In this document: in pieces, positions 8,930 through 19,900 of the stretch
Numbering within the stretch: position 1 is the stretch's first letter
Layout of the letters: the number at the start of each line of letters is the position of its first letter
NCBI GenBank assembly: GCA_002842985.1
Contig: PHEQ01000012.1
Location: 26,896 to 90,895 of the forward strand
Reading direction: 5' to 3'
From: Alphaproteobacteria bacterium HGW-Alphaproteobacteria-1
Lineage (GTDB): Bacteria > Pseudomonadota > Alphaproteobacteria > Rhodobacterales > Rhodobacteraceae
Length of the DNA: 64,000 bases
Notes under the pieces: generated by a model
Told to the model about the DNA's origin: nothing
Database searches by the model: none
What the model saw: the letters and a program-made list of their open reading frames with translations, nothing else
Program-made: the position numbers and the translations under genes

Positions 8930-9241
8930 ATGGCTGCCAAATTGAAAAAGGGCGACAAGGTCGTCGTGCTCGCGGGCAAGGACAAGGGCCAGACCGGCAC
9001 CATCCTCAGCGTTGATCCCAAAGCCGGCAAGGCCGTGGTCGAGGGCGTGAACATGGCGATCCGCCATACCCGCCAGAGCCAGTCGAGCCAGGGTGGCCGC
9101 ATCCCCAAGGCGATGCCCATCGACCTGTCGAACCTCGCCATTCTCGACAAGAACGGCAAACCCACGCGCGTCGGCTTCAAGATCGAAGGCGACAAGAAGG
9201 TGCGTTTCGCCAAGACCACGGGGGACGTGATCGATGCTTGA
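8930..9241 (+). CDS. rplX: 50S ribosomal protein L24
   Basis: A 103-residue protein with the N-terminal KOW motif [19 protein letters not shown] (residues 5-23), an assembly initiator for the large subunit. It starts one base after the rplN stop, and its end overlaps rplE by eight bases. Confidence 0.98.
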   Translation: MAAKLKKGDKVVVLAGKDKGQTGTILSVDPKAGKAVVEGVNMAIRHTRQSQSSQGGRIPKAMPIDLSNLAILDKNGKPTRVGFKIEGDKKVRFAKTTGDVIDA

Positions 9242-9797
9242 TACCGCAACCTATACCCCTCGCCTCAAGACGCATTTCCGCGAGGTCATCAAGCCTGCTC
9301 TGAAAGAAGAGTTCGGCTACAAGAACGACATGCAGATCCCGCGTCTGGACAAGATCGTGCTCAACATCGGCTGCGGTGCCGAAGCGGTGCGCGATTCGAA
9401 AAAGGCCAAGTCGGCGCAGGAAGATCTCAGCACCATCGCGGGCCAGAAGGCCGTGACCACGATGGCGCGCAACTCGATCGCGGGCTTTCGTGTCCGCGAG
9501 GGGATGCCGCTCGGGACCAAGGTCACGCTGCGCGGCAACCGGATGTATGACTTCCTCGATCGCCTGATCACCGTGGCCATGCCGCGCATCCGCGACTTCC
9601 GCGGCGTGTCGGGCAAGTCCTTCGACGGGCGCGGCAATTATGCCATGGGCCTCAAGGAACATATCGTTTTCCCCGAAATCAACTTCGACAAGGTCGACGA
9701 AGTCTGGGGGATGGACATCATCATCACAACCACGGCGCAGACCGACGCTGAAGCCAAGGCGCTGTTGAAGCATTTCAACATGCCCTTCAACAGCTGA
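9234..9797 (+). CDS. rplE: 50S ribosomal protein L5
   Basis: A 187-residue 5S-rRNA-binding protein. Visible family blocks are [38 protein letters not shown] and [14 protein letters not shown]. The start overlaps rplX by eight bases, giving tight coupling. Confidence 0.98.
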   Translation: MLDTATYTPRLKTHFREVIKPALKEEFGYKNDMQIPRLDKIVLNIGCGAEAVRDSKKAKSAQEDLSTIAGQKAVTTMARNSIAGFRVREGMPLGTKVTLRGNRMYDFLDRLITVAMPRIRDFRGVSGKSFDGRGNYAMGLKEHIVFPEINFDKVDEVWGMDIIITTTAQTDAEAKALLKHFNMPFNS

Positions 9798-9816
9798 GCC
9801 GGGGGAGGATAGAGTA

Positions 9817-10122
9817 ATGGCTAAGAAATCCATGGTCGAGCGCGAGAAGAAGCGCCAGAAACTGGTGGATCGTGACGCCGCCAAGCGCGCCGCGCTCAAG
9901 GTGATCATCAACGATCAGTCCAAGCCGATGGAAGAGCGTTTCCGCGCCTCTCTCAAGCTTGCCAAGCTGCCGCGCAACGGGTCGGCCACGCGCCTGCACA
10001 ACCGCTGCCAGCTTACGGGTCGTCCGCACGCCTATTATCGCAAGCTCAAGATCAGCCGGATCATGCTGCGCGAGCTGGGTTCCGCCGGGCAACTGCCCGG
10101 TGTCGTGAAATCGAGCTGGTAA
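9817..10122 (+). CDS. rpsN: 30S ribosomal protein S14 (long, zinc-free form)
   Basis: A 101-residue protein with [20 protein letters not shown] and YYRKLKISR. Only one Cys is present, so this is the zinc-independent long form usual in Alphaproteobacteria. GGGGGAGGATAGAGTA precedes the ATG. Confidence 0.98.
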   Translation: MAKKSMVEREKKRQKLVDRDAAKRAALKVIINDQSKPMEERFRASLKLAKLPRNGSATRLHNRCQLTGRPHAYYRKLKISRIMLRELGSAGQLPGVVKSSW

Positions 10123-10135
10123 GGAGGGCAGAGAC

Positions 10136-10528
10136 ATGAACGATCCTATCGGCGATATGCTCACCCGTATCCGCAACGCGCAGATGCGCGGCAAGTCCAC
10201 GGTGATGACCCCCGGCTCCAAGATGCGCGTGCGCGTCCTCGACGTTCTGGCCGCAGAGGGCTATATCCGTGGCTATGAGATGAGCACTGATGAAAATGGC
10301 CATTCCGCCATTGAAATCAGCCTCAAGTATTTCGAGGGCACCCCGGTGATCCGCGAGATGAAGCGGGTCTCCAAGCCCGGTCGCCGCGTCTATCTGGGCG
10401 TGCGTGACATTCCGTCGGTCCGTCAGGGCCTCGGCGTGTCGATTGTCTCCACCCCCAAGGGTGTGATGTCGGATGCAGCCGCGCGCGCAGCCAATGTTGG
10501 CGGCGAAGTGCTCTGCACGGTATTCTGA
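10136..10528 (+). CDS. rpsH: 30S ribosomal protein S8
   Basis: A 130-residue protein beginning [20 protein letters not shown], with the C-terminal [18 protein letters not shown] block. It binds 16S helix 21 and in other bacteria represses the spc operon by binding its mRNA. Whether that control acts here is unknown. GGAGGGCAGAGAC precedes the ATG. Confidence 0.98.
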   Translation: MNDPIGDMLTRIRNAQMRGKSTVMTPGSKMRVRVLDVLAAEGYIRGYEMSTDENGHSAIEISLKYFEGTPVIREMKRVSKPGRRVYLGVRDIPSVRQGLGVSIVSTPKGVMSDAAARAANVGGEVLCTVF

Positions 10529-10541
10529 GGAGGCGCTGCAA

Positions 10542-11075
10542 ATGTCTCGTATCGGCAAACAACCCGTAGCCCTGCCAGATGGTGTCTCGGCCACGATCTC
10601 GGGCCAGACCGTCGAGGTGAAGGGGCCCAAGGGCACCAAGAACTTCACCGCCACCGACGATGTGACGATCACCCTTGCGGATGGCGTCATCTCGGTCACG
10701 CCGCGCGGCAGCTCCAAGCGCGCGCGCCAGCAGTGGGGTTTGACCCGCACGGTCATCGCCAACATGGTGCACGGTGCCAAGGACGTGTTCCGCAAGGAGC
10801 TTGAGATCCGCGGCGTCGGTTATCGTGCGGCAGTTCAGGGCAATGTGATCAAGCTCAACCTCGGTTACAGCCACGACGTGGATTTCCAGATCCCCGATGG
10901 TGTAACCGTCACGGCGCCCAAGCAGACCGAACTGGTGATCGAGGGCACCGACAAGCAGCTCGTCGGACAGGTTGCGGCCAATATCCGCGACTGGCGGCGT
11001 CCCGAGCCCTACAAGGGCAAGGGGATCCGCTACAAGAACGAGTTTATCTTCCAGAAGGAAGGCAAGAAGAAATAA
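10542..11075 (+). CDS. rplF: 50S ribosomal protein L6
   Basis: A 177-residue protein starting [15 protein letters not shown] after GAGGAGGCGCTGCAA. It has two tandem L6 folds and the signature [14 protein letters not shown] near the C-terminus. A longer in-frame start inside rpsH exists but lacks a ribosome site and is not needed for the fold. Confidence 0.98.
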   Translation: MSRIGKQPVALPDGVSATISGQTVEVKGPKGTKNFTATDDVTITLADGVISVTPRGSSKRARQQWGLTRTVIANMVHGAKDVFRKELEIRGVGYRAAVQGNVIKLNLGYSHDVDFQIPDGVTVTAPKQTELVIEGTDKQLVGQVAANIRDWRRPEPYKGKGIRYKNEFIFQKEGKKK

Positions 11076-11086
11076 GGACGCGACAG

Positions 11087-11446
11087 ATGGCAAACAGCAA
11101 GAGAAAACTGTTCCTCAAACGCCGCCTGCGCGTTCGGAGCAAACTGCGGCAGGTGAATGCGGGGCGCGTGCGCCTCTCGGTTCACCGGTCCAACAAGAAT
11201 ATCAGTGCGCAGCTCATCGACGATGTGCAGGGCGTGACGCTGGCTTCGGCCTCGACCCTCGAAAAGGATCTGGGCTTTGTCGGCAAATGCACCGTGGAGG
11301 CGGCAGCCAAGGTCGGCGAGATCATCGCCGAGCGGGCGAAAAAGGCCGGCGTGAGCGAGGCCTATTTCGACCGCGGCGGCTTCATCTATCATGGCCGCGT
11401 CAAGGCCGTGGCCGATGCCGCGCGCGACGCCGGCCTGAAGATCTGA
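11087..11446 (+). CDS. rplR: 50S ribosomal protein L18
   Basis: A 119-residue 5S-rRNA-binding protein with a basic N-terminus ([16 protein letters not shown]), then [20 protein letters not shown] and the C-terminal [25 protein letters not shown]. The length is standard. Confidence 0.98.
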   Translation: MANSKRKLFLKRRLRVRSKLRQVNAGRVRLSVHRSNKNISAQLIDDVQGVTLASASTLEKDLGFVGKCTVEAAAKVGEIIAERAKKAGVSEAYFDRGGFIYHGRVKAVADAARDAGLKI

Positions 11447-11459
11447 GGAGACGAGAGTT

Positions 11460-12026
11460 ATGGCAAGAGAAGACAACCGCCGCGACCGTCGCGACCGCGA
11501 CGAAGCCCCGGAATTCGCCGACCGTCTCGTCGCGATCAACCGCGTGTCGAAAACCGTGAAGGGTGGCAAGCGCTTCGGGTTTGCGGCACTCGTGGTCGTG
11601 GGCGATCAGAAGGGCCGCGTGGGCTTCGGCAAGGGCAAGGCCAAGGAGGTTCCCGAGGCCATCCGCAAGGCCACCGAAGCCGCCAAGCGCGCGATGATCC
11701 GCGTGCCGCTCCGCGAGGGGCGCACGCTGCATCACGACATGGAAGGCCGCCATGGCGCGGGCAAGGTGGTGATGCGCACCGCGCCGCAGGGCACGGGCAT
11801 CATCGCCGGTGGTCCGATGCGTGCGGTGTTCGAGATGCTGGGTGTTCAGGACGTGGTCGCCAAGTCGAACGGGTCGCAAAACCCCTACAACATGATCCGC
11901 GCCACGCTGAACGGTCTCCAGAAAGAGACCAGCCCGCGCATGGTCGCGCAGCGTCGTGGCAAAAAGGTGGCCGACATCCTGAAACGGGGTGACGAGGCGC
12001 CGACCGCGCAAGCGGCAGAAGCGTAA
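11460..12026 (+). CDS. rpsE: 30S ribosomal protein S5
   Basis: A 188-residue protein with a charged N-terminal tail ([17 protein letters not shown]), the double-stranded-RNA-binding-like [19 protein letters not shown] and the [17 protein letters not shown] block. It takes part in decoding fidelity. The C-terminal tail is Ala-rich and slightly extended. Confidence 0.98.
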   Translation: MAREDNRRDRRDRDEAPEFADRLVAINRVSKTVKGGKRFGFAALVVVGDQKGRVGFGKGKAKEVPEAIRKATEAAKRAMIRVPLREGRTLHHDMEGRHGAGKVVMRTAPQGTGIIAGGPMRAVFEMLGVQDVVAKSNGSQNPYNMIRATLNGLQKETSPRMVAQRRGKKVADILKRGDEAPTAQAAEA

Positions 12027-12039
12027 GGAGACCTGAGAC

Positions 12040-12228
12040 ATGGCAAAAACCATCGTGGTCAAGCAGATCGGCTCGCCGATCCGCCGTCCGGACGTTCAGC
12101 GCCGCACGCTGATCGGTCTGGGGCTGAACAAGATGCACAAGACCCGCGAGCTTGAGGATACCCCCTCGGTGCGCGGCATGGTCAACAAGATCCCGCATCT
12201 GGTCCAGATCATCGAAGAAAAGGGCTGA
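12040..12228 (+). CDS. rpmD: 50S ribosomal protein L30
   Basis: A 62-residue protein: [19 protein letters not shown] and [20 protein letters not shown] are the L30 hallmarks. It is the last gene of the block. The expected next gene, rplO, is absent and three hairpins follow directly. Confidence 0.97.
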   Translation: MAKTIVVKQIGSPIRRPDVQRRTLIGLGLNKMHKTRELEDTPSVRGMVNKIPHLVQIIEEKG

Positions 12229-12231
12229 CAG

Positions 12232-12254
12232 CCGTTTTCTTGAAAAGAAAACGG
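12232..12254 (+). terminator. Hairpin 1 of 3 after rpmD
   Basis: CCGTTTTCTT (12232-12241), loop GAA, AAGAAAACGG (12245-12254): a perfect ten-pair palindrome starting three bases after the rpmD stop codon. Confidence 0.7.
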
Positions 12255-12255
12255 C

Positions 12256-12278
12256 CCGGAAACTTTTCAAGTTTCCGG
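12256..12278 (+). terminator. Hairpin 2 of 3 after rpmD
   Basis: CCGGAAACTT (12256-12265), loop TTC, AAGTTTCCGG (12269-12278): a second perfect ten-pair palindrome one base after the first, with the same arm and loop lengths. Confidence 0.65.
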
Positions 12279-12286
12279 CAGTGTCC

Positions 12287-12320
12287 TAAAGTGCCCCGAC
12301 CAGTAGGCCGGGGCACTTTA
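12287..12320 (+). terminator. Hairpin 3 of 3 after rpmD
   Basis: TAAAGTGCCCCG (12287-12298) pairs with CGGGGCACTTTA (12309-12320), 12 perfect pairs around a ten-base loop. There is no long U-run, so its role may be 3' end protection as well as termination. Confidence 0.65.
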
Positions 12321-12458
12321 CGTTATACCATTACGCGAGTCTTTTGTCGGGCTGCCCGCACCAAGGACGTGCATGCTATCCTCTGATGGTGTCGGGGCGG
12401 TGGCGCGTCGTCGACGCGTTCGCGCGGCCCGTCCGCGCCTGCTCAGGGAGGAGCCGTA

Positions 12459-12893
12459 ATGACCCACTATGCCGGTGGATGCAGCCATATCCACACCCAT
12501 GCCGATCACGAACCGATCGACAACCACACCTGCCATTGTTCCGTCTGCAAGGGCGTGACCGGGCAGCCCACCACCCATGTGGTGTTCTTCCGCCACGGCG
12601 ACGTGAAGGTGGACAACGAGGCGGGGCTGAAGCGCCAGCCGTTCAACGCCAAGAACCCCGATGGCCCGCTTGAATTGTGCACTTGCGGCGAATGTGGCGC
12701 GCCGATCATGCTCGACGACAAGCAGGGCCGCATCCGCGTGATCGTGCCGAACCTCATGGGCTATGATGATCAGATCGCGCCCGCGCCCTATCACGCCTTC
12801 TACGATCCGGCGACCGGGGTGCCGCGCCCCGATGACGGGCGGCCCGTGCATGAGGGGTTGCGCCCCGATTTCGTCTGGCCCGCGCCGTCCTGA
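12459..12893 (+). CDS. GFA family (glutathione-dependent formaldehyde-activating enzyme-like) zinc protein
   Basis: A 144-residue protein of the Mss4-like zinc fold. Cys pairs are visible in CHCSVCKG (about residues 25-32) and in CTCGECGAP (about 74-82), the pattern of GFA domain proteins that bind glutathione adducts. GGGAGGAG precedes the ATG. The true substrate of most members, this one included, is unknown. It lies alone between two terminators. Confidence 0.85.
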   Translation: MTHYAGGCSHIHTHADHEPIDNHTCHCSVCKGVTGQPTTHVVFFRHGDVKVDNEAGLKRQPFNAKNPDGPLELCTCGECGAPIMLDDKQGRIRVIVPNLMGYDDQIAPAPYHAFYDPATGVPRPDDGRPVHEGLRPDFVWPAPS

Positions 12894-12923
12894 GTGCGCG
12901 GGTATCTGTAACCGTCATGGCTT

Positions 12924-12957
12924 TTGCCCCGGTCAGAGATGGCCGGGGCAATTTTCT
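12924..12957 (+). terminator. Rho-independent terminator after the GFA gene
   Basis: TTGCCCCGG (12924-12932) pairs perfectly with CCGGGGCAA (12943-12951), followed by TTTTCTTT. Confidence 0.85.
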
Positions 12958-13030
12958 TTATATATGACATCAATGCGGGCCGGCGCTGGCCCGGTGCGCA
13001 ATTCATCAGAGCACGTCACGAAAGACCCAG

Positions 13031-13669
13031 ATGCCCACCCTTGATGTTACCGCTCTCGTCCGGGAATTTATCACGCTTTTTGTGGTTATCGACCCGATCG
13101 GCACCTTGCCGGTTTTCTATTTCGTCGCCGCGAGCGTCCCCGAGGCGCTGCACTGGCGGCTGGCGGTGCGTTCGGTGCTCGTCGCGGGTGCCGTGCTTCT
13201 GCTCTTTCTCGTCGGCGGGCAGATCGTTCTGGAAGGGGTGGGGCTCCGGCTTGGTTCGTTCCAGATCGCGGGCGGGCTGATCCTGTTTCTTTTCGCGCTC
13301 ACGATGATCTTCGGCGAGTCCAAGCCCGCGCGCGAGATCGAGGAGGCCGAGCGCGATCACATGGCAGGGGCGGTGTTTCCGTTGGCGATGCCCGCCATCG
13401 CCTCGCCCGGCGCGATGCTGGCCATCGTGATCCTCACCGACAACAACCGCAATTCCATCCCCGAACAGGCGCTGACGGCGGGTTTGTTGCTTTTGGTGCT
13501 CGGGATCACGCTGGTTCTGTTGCTGCTGGCCGCGCGGCTCAAGCGGGTGCTGGGCAATACCGGGGCCAACATCATCAGCCGGGTGATGGGCATGATCCTG
13601 GCCACGGTTGCGGTCGACGCGGTGCTCAGCGGGCTGGAGATGGTCGGCGCGCTTACCCTGACGTCCTGA
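13031..13669 (+). CDS. MarC family integral membrane protein
   Basis: A 212-residue inner-membrane protein with six predicted hydrophobic segments. Family marks are the early FVVIDPIGTLPVF loop and the later PLAMPAIASPGAM repeat of the same motif. MarC proteins have no established substrate, and the old link to multiple antibiotic resistance is not supported. Its 3' end overlaps the convergent von Willebrand gene by 17 bases. Confidence 0.93.
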   Translation: MPTLDVTALVREFITLFVVIDPIGTLPVFYFVAASVPEALHWRLAVRSVLVAGAVLLLFLVGGQIVLEGVGLRLGSFQIAGGLILFLFALTMIFGESKPAREIEEAERDHMAGAVFPLAMPAIASPGAMLAIVILTDNNRNSIPEQALTAGLLLLVLGITLVLLLLAARLKRVLGNTGANIISRVMGMILATVAVDAVLSGLEMVGALTLTS

Positions 13670-14360
13670 GCGGGCCCGCGCCGGTCTGGCCGATCAGCGC
13701 GCACCCCAGCGTGATCCGCAGCGCCTCGATCAGATCGCCCACCGTTTCGGTCGCCACATACAGCCCGCCCGTGGCATCCGAAAGGCATTTGGCAACGGTC
13801 TGCCCGTCGAAAAGCCCGGCCTCGGGGCTGTTCCATGAAAACGGATCATGCACCACGCGAAAGCCGATCACATGGACGGTCAGGCCGGGCCGCGTCATGG
13901 CCAGATGCGCGCCAAGGGCGCAGGGCGTGCCGCCGCAGGTCTCGTTGCCGTCCGTGACCAGCACGACGATGCCGTCGGGCCCCAGCACCTCGGCGGCGGC
14001 CGCCACCGAACCCGCCAGCGGGGTCAGCCCGCCGGGGGCCAGCGCATCGATCCCCTCGGTCACCGCCGCGCCCGCATCGGCCATGGGCGCGAAGTGCAGC
14101 GTGATGCCCGAACAGCTATCTGCGCCGCCCGGCCCGTAGGTCAAAAGTCCGATCCGGCGCAAGGACGCGATATCGGGCAGGGCGCGCTGCACCGCCTGCC
14201 GCGCCTCCGTGATGCGGGTGGGTGCGGTCGGGTCATGGCCAAGCTCGCCCATCGAGGCCGAGCCGTCAAAGACCAGCATCGCGTCGCGCGCGCAGCCCGC
14301 CGAGGCGACGGCAGAGGGCAGGGCGGCCAGCAGGCCAAGGGCAAGGGGCAGGGCGCGCAT
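13653..14360 (-). CDS. Secreted von Willebrand factor type A (VWA) domain protein
   Basis: A 235-residue exported protein. A signal peptide (MRALPLALGLLAALPSAVASA) is followed by CARDAMLVFDGSASMGE, with the MIDAS metal-site motif DGSAS, then a TPL Thr and a distal VLVTDGNETCGG Asp. These three parts make a complete metal-ion-dependent adhesion site. Six or so Cys in the mature part suggest disulfides in the periplasm. The start at 14360 follows GGAGGAGACCCG. Function is unknown; VWA domains mediate protein-protein contact. Confidence 0.88.
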   Translation of the reverse strand: MRALPLALGLLAALPSAVASAGCARDAMLVFDGSASMGELGHDPTAPTRITEARQAVQRALPDIASLRRIGLLTYGPGGADSCSGITLHFAPMADAGAAVTEGIDALAPGGLTPLAGSVAAAAEVLGPDGIVVLVTDGNETCGGTPCALGAHLAMTRPGLTVHVIGFRVVHDPFSWNSPEAGLFDGQTVAKCLSDATGGLYVATETVGDLIEALRITLGCALIGQTGAGPLRTSG

Positions 14361-14578
14361 CGGGTCTCCTCCGGGTGCCGTCAGTGTAGGCCCCGTGCGC
14401 GCCCGGTCCAGAACAATCCCGCGTGAACCGGCCCCCCACGTTTCGTCATCCTTGGGCGTGTCCCGAGGATCTCTTTGTCGTGATGACGCCGCAGGCAGAT
14501 CCCCGTCCTTGCGGGAATGGCGGGTGGGTGGGACACGCGGCGCTTGCCCACTGGTCTCTGCCGCCATAAGCTCCGGCC

Positions 14579-15208
14579 ATGACCGTGATCGACTATTTCT
14601 ACTCGGCCCATTCCGCCTATGCCTGGCTCGGGGCGCGGCGGCTTCATGAGATATGCGCCGCCCATGGCGCACGGCTCAATCACAAACCGATCGAGCTTTC
14701 TCCGGTGGTCGAGGCGGCGGGGGGCCTGCCCTTTGCCGCGCGCACGCAAGGGCATGTCGATTACTTCTTCGGACGCGAGATAGAGCGTTGGTCCGAACTG
14801 CGCGGCGTCGAGATCATCCGCCACCGCCCCACCCATCACGACGCGCCGCTTTCGCTGGCCAGCGGCGCGATCATCGCCGCCGGGGACCGGGCCGATGCGC
14901 TCTCCTACGCTGTCCTTCAGGCGCATTGGCGCGACGATGCCGACATATCCGATCCCGAAACGCTGGCCCCGCTCATCGCTGGTTGCGGCCTCGATCCCGC
15001 CGCGATCCTGAGCGCCGCGCGCAGCGAGGACATACAGTCGATATACCGCGCCAATACCGCCGAGGCGATTGCCCTGCCTGTCTTTGGCTCGCCCACCTAT
15101 CTGGTGGCGGGCGATCCGTTCTACGGTCAGGACCGGCTGGAGCTTGTGGAGCGCGCGCTTGTCACCCCCTTTGCCCCCTCCTGCTGGCGCAACCCGCCGG
15201 TCGCTTGA
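14579..15208 (+). CDS. 2-hydroxychromene-2-carboxylate isomerase-like (DsbA-fold) protein
   Basis: A 209-residue thioredoxin-fold protein of the HCCA isomerase/GST-kappa group. It begins VIDYFYSAHSAYAWLG, with the kappa-class S-x-Y-A-Y-L/W active-site Ser region, and ends in the diagnostic FGSPTYLVAGDPFYGQDRLE. Such enzymes use glutathione to isomerise naphthalene-pathway intermediates. No other aromatic genes are adjacent, so the natural substrate is open. Confidence 0.88.
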   Translation: MTVIDYFYSAHSAYAWLGARRLHEICAAHGARLNHKPIELSPVVEAAGGLPFAARTQGHVDYFFGREIERWSELRGVEIIRHRPTHHDAPLSLASGAIIAAGDRADALSYAVLQAHWRDDADISDPETLAPLIAGCGLDPAAILSAARSEDIQSIYRANTAEAIALPVFGSPTYLVAGDPFYGQDRLELVERALVTPFAPSCWRNPPVA

Positions 15209-15226
15209 GAGGGCGGCACGCCCTCT
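15208..15226 (+). terminator. Hairpin after the HCCA-isomerase-like gene
   Basis: AGAGGGCG (15208-15215), loop GCA, CGCCCTCT (15219-15226) is a perfect eight-pair stem that overlaps the stop codon and touches the -35 box of the rpmI promoter. Confidence 0.55.
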
Positions 15227-15254
15227 TGCACTCTGCGAGCGGAGCGCGTATAGC
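15226..15254 (+). promoter_or_regulatory. Predicted housekeeping promoter of rpmI-rplT
   Basis: TTGCAC (15226-15231), a 17-base spacer and TATAGC (15249-15254). It shares the 11-mer TATAGCAGCCG with the rpmC promoter. The leader to the rpmI ATG is about 70 bases. Confidence 0.65.
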
Positions 15255-15331
15255 AGCCGCTCAAACCGCCGGTCCGGCCAGATGTGGCATGCCGAGGCTG
15301 GCGATTATACCGACCGAAAGAGGAGCCGGAA

Positions 15332-15532
15332 ATGCCCAAGATGAAGACCAAGTCGAGCTGCAAGAAGCGGTTCAAGGTGTCCGCTACTGGCAAGATCATC
15401 ACCGCGCAGGCCGGAAAGCGGCACGGCATGATCAAGCGGACCAACAAATTCATCCGCAACGCGCGTGGCACGACCACGCTCAGCAAGGCTGATGAGCAGA
15501 TCATCAAGCCGATGATGCCCTACGCGCGCTAA
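15332..15532 (+). CDS. rpmI: 50S ribosomal protein L35
   Basis: A 66-residue basic protein, [20 protein letters not shown] then [19 protein letters not shown]. The start at 15332 follows AAGAGGAGCCGGAA. An upstream in-frame ATG at 15284 lacks a ribosome site. It is paired with rplT as usual, but infC is not upstream. Confidence 0.97.
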   Translation: MPKMKTKSSCKKRFKVSATGKIITAQAGKRHGMIKRTNKFIRNARGTTTLSKADEQIIKPMMPYAR

Positions 15533-15546
15533 GGAGGATTTGAAAC

Positions 15547-15912
15547 ATGTCACGCGTCAAAGGTGGGGTTGTCACCCACGCCCGTCACAAGAAAGTCATC
15601 AAGGCCGCAAAAGGCTATTATGGCCGTCGCAAGAACACCTTCAAGGTGGCCGCACAAGCGGTGGACAAGGCCAATCAATACGCGACCCGCGACCGCAAGA
15701 ACCGCAAGCGCAATTTCCGCGCGCTGTGGATCCAGCGGATCAACGCCGCCGTGCGCGCCCATGACGAGGGGCTGACCTATTCGCGCTTCATCAACGGCCT
15801 GGCACTGGCCGGGGTCGAGGTGGATCGCAAGGTTCTGGCCGATCTCGCCGTGCACGAACCGGCAGCATTCGGCGCCATCGTCGATCAGGCCAAGCAGGCG
15901 CTCGCCGCCTGA
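15547..15912 (+). CDS. rplT: 50S ribosomal protein L20
   Basis: A 121-residue protein beginning [30 protein letters not shown], the rRNA-binding N-terminal helix of L20, with [16 protein letters not shown] and [21 protein letters not shown] after it. It is required early in large-subunit assembly and in some bacteria represses its own operon. AAGGAGGATTTGAAAC precedes the ATG. Confidence 0.98.
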   Translation: MSRVKGGVVTHARHKKVIKAAKGYYGRRKNTFKVAAQAVDKANQYATRDRKNRKRNFRALWIQRINAAVRAHDEGLTYSRFINGLALAGVEVDRKVLADLAVHEPAAFGAIVDQAKQALAA

Positions 15913-15940
15913 GCCGCGTCGCGGATGAGGGACAAGACAC

Positions 15941-15975
15941 CGCCGCCCGGGCCAGACCCGGGCGGCGATTTTCGT
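15941..15975 (+). terminator. Terminator between rplT and the convergent thiC
   Basis: CGCCGCCCGGG (15941-15951), five-base loop, CCCGGGCGGCG (15957-15967), then ATTTTCGTTT. The stem is symmetric and could serve both converging genes. Confidence 0.85.
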
Positions 15976-15976
15976 T

Positions 15977-18143
<2,167 letters not shown>

Positions 18144-19001
18144 ATGACGGACAGGGCGCGCGCGCCGGTTCTTCTGACCGGGGCTTCGGGGCGGGTCGGG
18201 CGGATGGTTCTGCGGCACTGGCCCGTCGCGGCTGTGCCTGTCGTGCCGCAATATCGCCGGACGCCGCCGACGGGGGCGCTACTGTGGGACCCGATGGAGG
18301 GGGCTCGCGCGCTTGTGGAATATCAGGCGCGGCGAGGACAGAAATTCGGGACGCTGGTGATGCTGGCGGGGGTTGTGCCGGGCGAGGGCCGCGATCTGTC
18401 GCAGAACCGGATACTTGCCGAGGCAACGCTTGCGGCGGCCCACCTTGCGGGCATCCCACGCGTGTTGCTGGCCTCGTCTTCGGCGGTTTACGGACCGGGC
18501 GAGCATATCACCGAGGACACCGCTTGCGCGCCTGACAATGCCTATGGCGCGGCCAAGCTGGAGATGGAAGCCGTGGGCCATGCGTGGCGTGACCGGGGAC
18601 TTGAGGTTTGTGCGCTGCGGATCGGGAATGTTGCGGGCGCGGATGCGCTGCTTTTGAACGTTGCGCGGAGGGCGGGGGAGATCACGCTTGATGTTTTCGC
18701 CGATGGCGCAGGGCCGCTGCGCTCCTATATCGGGGCGCGCACGATGGCGCAGGTGCTGGCGACGCTGTGCCTGCATGAGGGGGTATTGCCGCTCGCGCTC
18801 AACATCGCGGCTCCGGGCCCCGTGACCATGGCCGCGCTCGCACAGGCGGCGAGGGCCAGCATCCGGCCCCGCCCCGCCCCCCCGACGGCGCATCAGCGCA
18901 TCACCCTCGATTGCACGCGCCTCGCCGCGCTCCATGCCTTTGCCCCCGAGGACAGCACGCCCAGTGAGATGGTCCGCCAATGGCGGGCGGTTACCCCATG
19001 A
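18144..19001 (+). CDS. NAD-dependent epimerase/dehydratase (extended SDR) family protein
   Basis: A 285-residue protein. The Rossmann motif GASGRVG (about residues 11-17), SSSAVYGPG and the catalytic pair YGAAK place it in the nucleotide-sugar epimerase/dehydratase group. Start 18144 (GGTGGAGC) is preferred to an ATG 24 bases earlier. Its stop overlaps the next gene's ATG by four bases, so it is coupled to a sugar transferase and probably makes or modifies the sugar nucleotide for a surface polysaccharide (inference). Confidence 0.85.
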   Translation: MTDRARAPVLLTGASGRVGRMVLRHWPVAAVPVVPQYRRTPPTGALLWDPMEGARALVEYQARRGQKFGTLVMLAGVVPGEGRDLSQNRILAEATLAAAHLAGIPRVLLASSSAVYGPGEHITEDTACAPDNAYGAAKLEMEAVGHAWRDRGLEVCALRIGNVAGADALLLNVARRAGEITLDVFADGAGPLRSYIGARTMAQVLATLCLHEGVLPLALNIAAPGPVTMAALAQAARASIRPRPAPPTAHQRITLDCTRLAALHAFAPEDSTPSEMVRQWRAVTP

Positions 19002-19603
19002 CGCCTGCGAAACGCGCCTTCGATCTGGTTTTTGCGCTGACCCTCGGGATGCTTCTGGCACCGGTGATAGCACTCACCGCGCTGGCGGTGCTGGTGCGGG
19101 ACGGGCGGCCTGTCTTCTTTCGCTCGGAACGGATGAAGACGCCGACCGAGGGTTTCTTCCTTCTCAAGTTCCGCACCATGACCCCGGCAGAAGCCGATCA
19201 GGGCGTGTCGGGCGGTGACAAGGCGCATCGCATCACCCGCACCGGGCATTTCCTCCGGCGCACCCATCTCGACGAGATGCCGCAATTGTGGAACGTGATC
19301 CGAGGCGATCTGAGCCTTGTTGGCCCGCGCCCGCCGTTGCGCAGCTATGTGGAGCGCTTCCCAGAGACTTACGCGCAGGTCTTGCGCTCTCGTCCCGGCC
19401 TGACCGGGCTTGCAACCCTGCGCTATCACGCCCATGAGGCGCGCCTGCTGGCGCAGAGCCGCAGCGCCGCCGAGACCGATGCCATCTACTGCCGCGCCTG
19501 TGTCCCGCGCAAGGCGCGGCTCGACCTGATCTATCAGCGCCACCGCACGCTCTGTCTTGATCTGGTGCTGCTCTGTCAGACCGCGGTCCAAGGTTGGCGC
19601 TAG
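18998..19603 (+). CDS. Bacterial sugar transferase (polyprenyl-phosphate glycosyl-1-phosphate transferase)
   Basis: A 201-residue monotopic membrane enzyme starting at the ATGA overlap (18998). It has one N-terminal hydrophobic helix ([22 protein letters not shown]), then FRSERM, LLKFRTM, the [13 protein letters not shown] catalytic Asp-Glu region and the [10 protein letters not shown] signature. These are the core of the WcaJ/PglC-type family, which loads the first sugar phosphate on undecaprenyl phosphate. The C-terminus carries an extra Cys-containing stretch. Further exopolysaccharide genes are not present here. Confidence 0.92.
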   Translation: MTPAKRAFDLVFALTLGMLLAPVIALTALAVLVRDGRPVFFRSERMKTPTEGFFLLKFRTMTPAEADQGVSGGDKAHRITRTGHFLRRTHLDEMPQLWNVIRGDLSLVGPRPPLRSYVERFPETYAQVLRSRPGLTGLATLRYHAHEARLLAQSRSAAETDAIYCRACVPRKARLDLIYQRHRTLCLDLVLLCQTAVQGWR

Positions 19604-19900
19604 AGCGTTTCCCGCGATCGGGGTGCCGCGGTGCGCATCCAGTGTTTGAGCTTTGCGACGGCCTGTTCGATCAGATGCGGATCCGGGCTGTAGGGCGGCG
19701 TGCGCGCATAGGCGATCCGTTCGGGGATCTCTGCCCGGTTCAACGTCACGCCATGGAAAAAGCGCAGGGCGCAGACCGTCAGGTTGAGCGCCGGCCACGA
19801 CATGCCCTGCGACACCAGATAGACCTGAAAGGCCCGGACATCCTCCAGACCCAGCCGCTCCGGTGAGCGGTTGAAATGTCGGCTGATCTTGGCAACGGCC
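19600..19900 (-). pseudogene. Decayed mosaic: IS91-type recombinase fragment joined to IS630-type transposase tail
   Basis: An open minus-strand frame (codons from about 19900 to the stop at 19600) has two unrelated mobile-element parts. The first (down to about 19711) reads SRHFNRSPERLGLEDVRAF then WPALNLTVCALRFF, the SAM-like N-terminal domain of the tyrosine recombinase that accompanies IS91 elements. The second (about 19710-19600) reads PPYSPDPHLIEQAVAKLKHW, the C-terminal catalytic-Glu region of IS630 transposases. Neither has its other half, so both are remnants. Its end abuts the sugar transferase stop codon and its start abuts the isocitrate-lyase-family gene. Confidence 0.75.
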
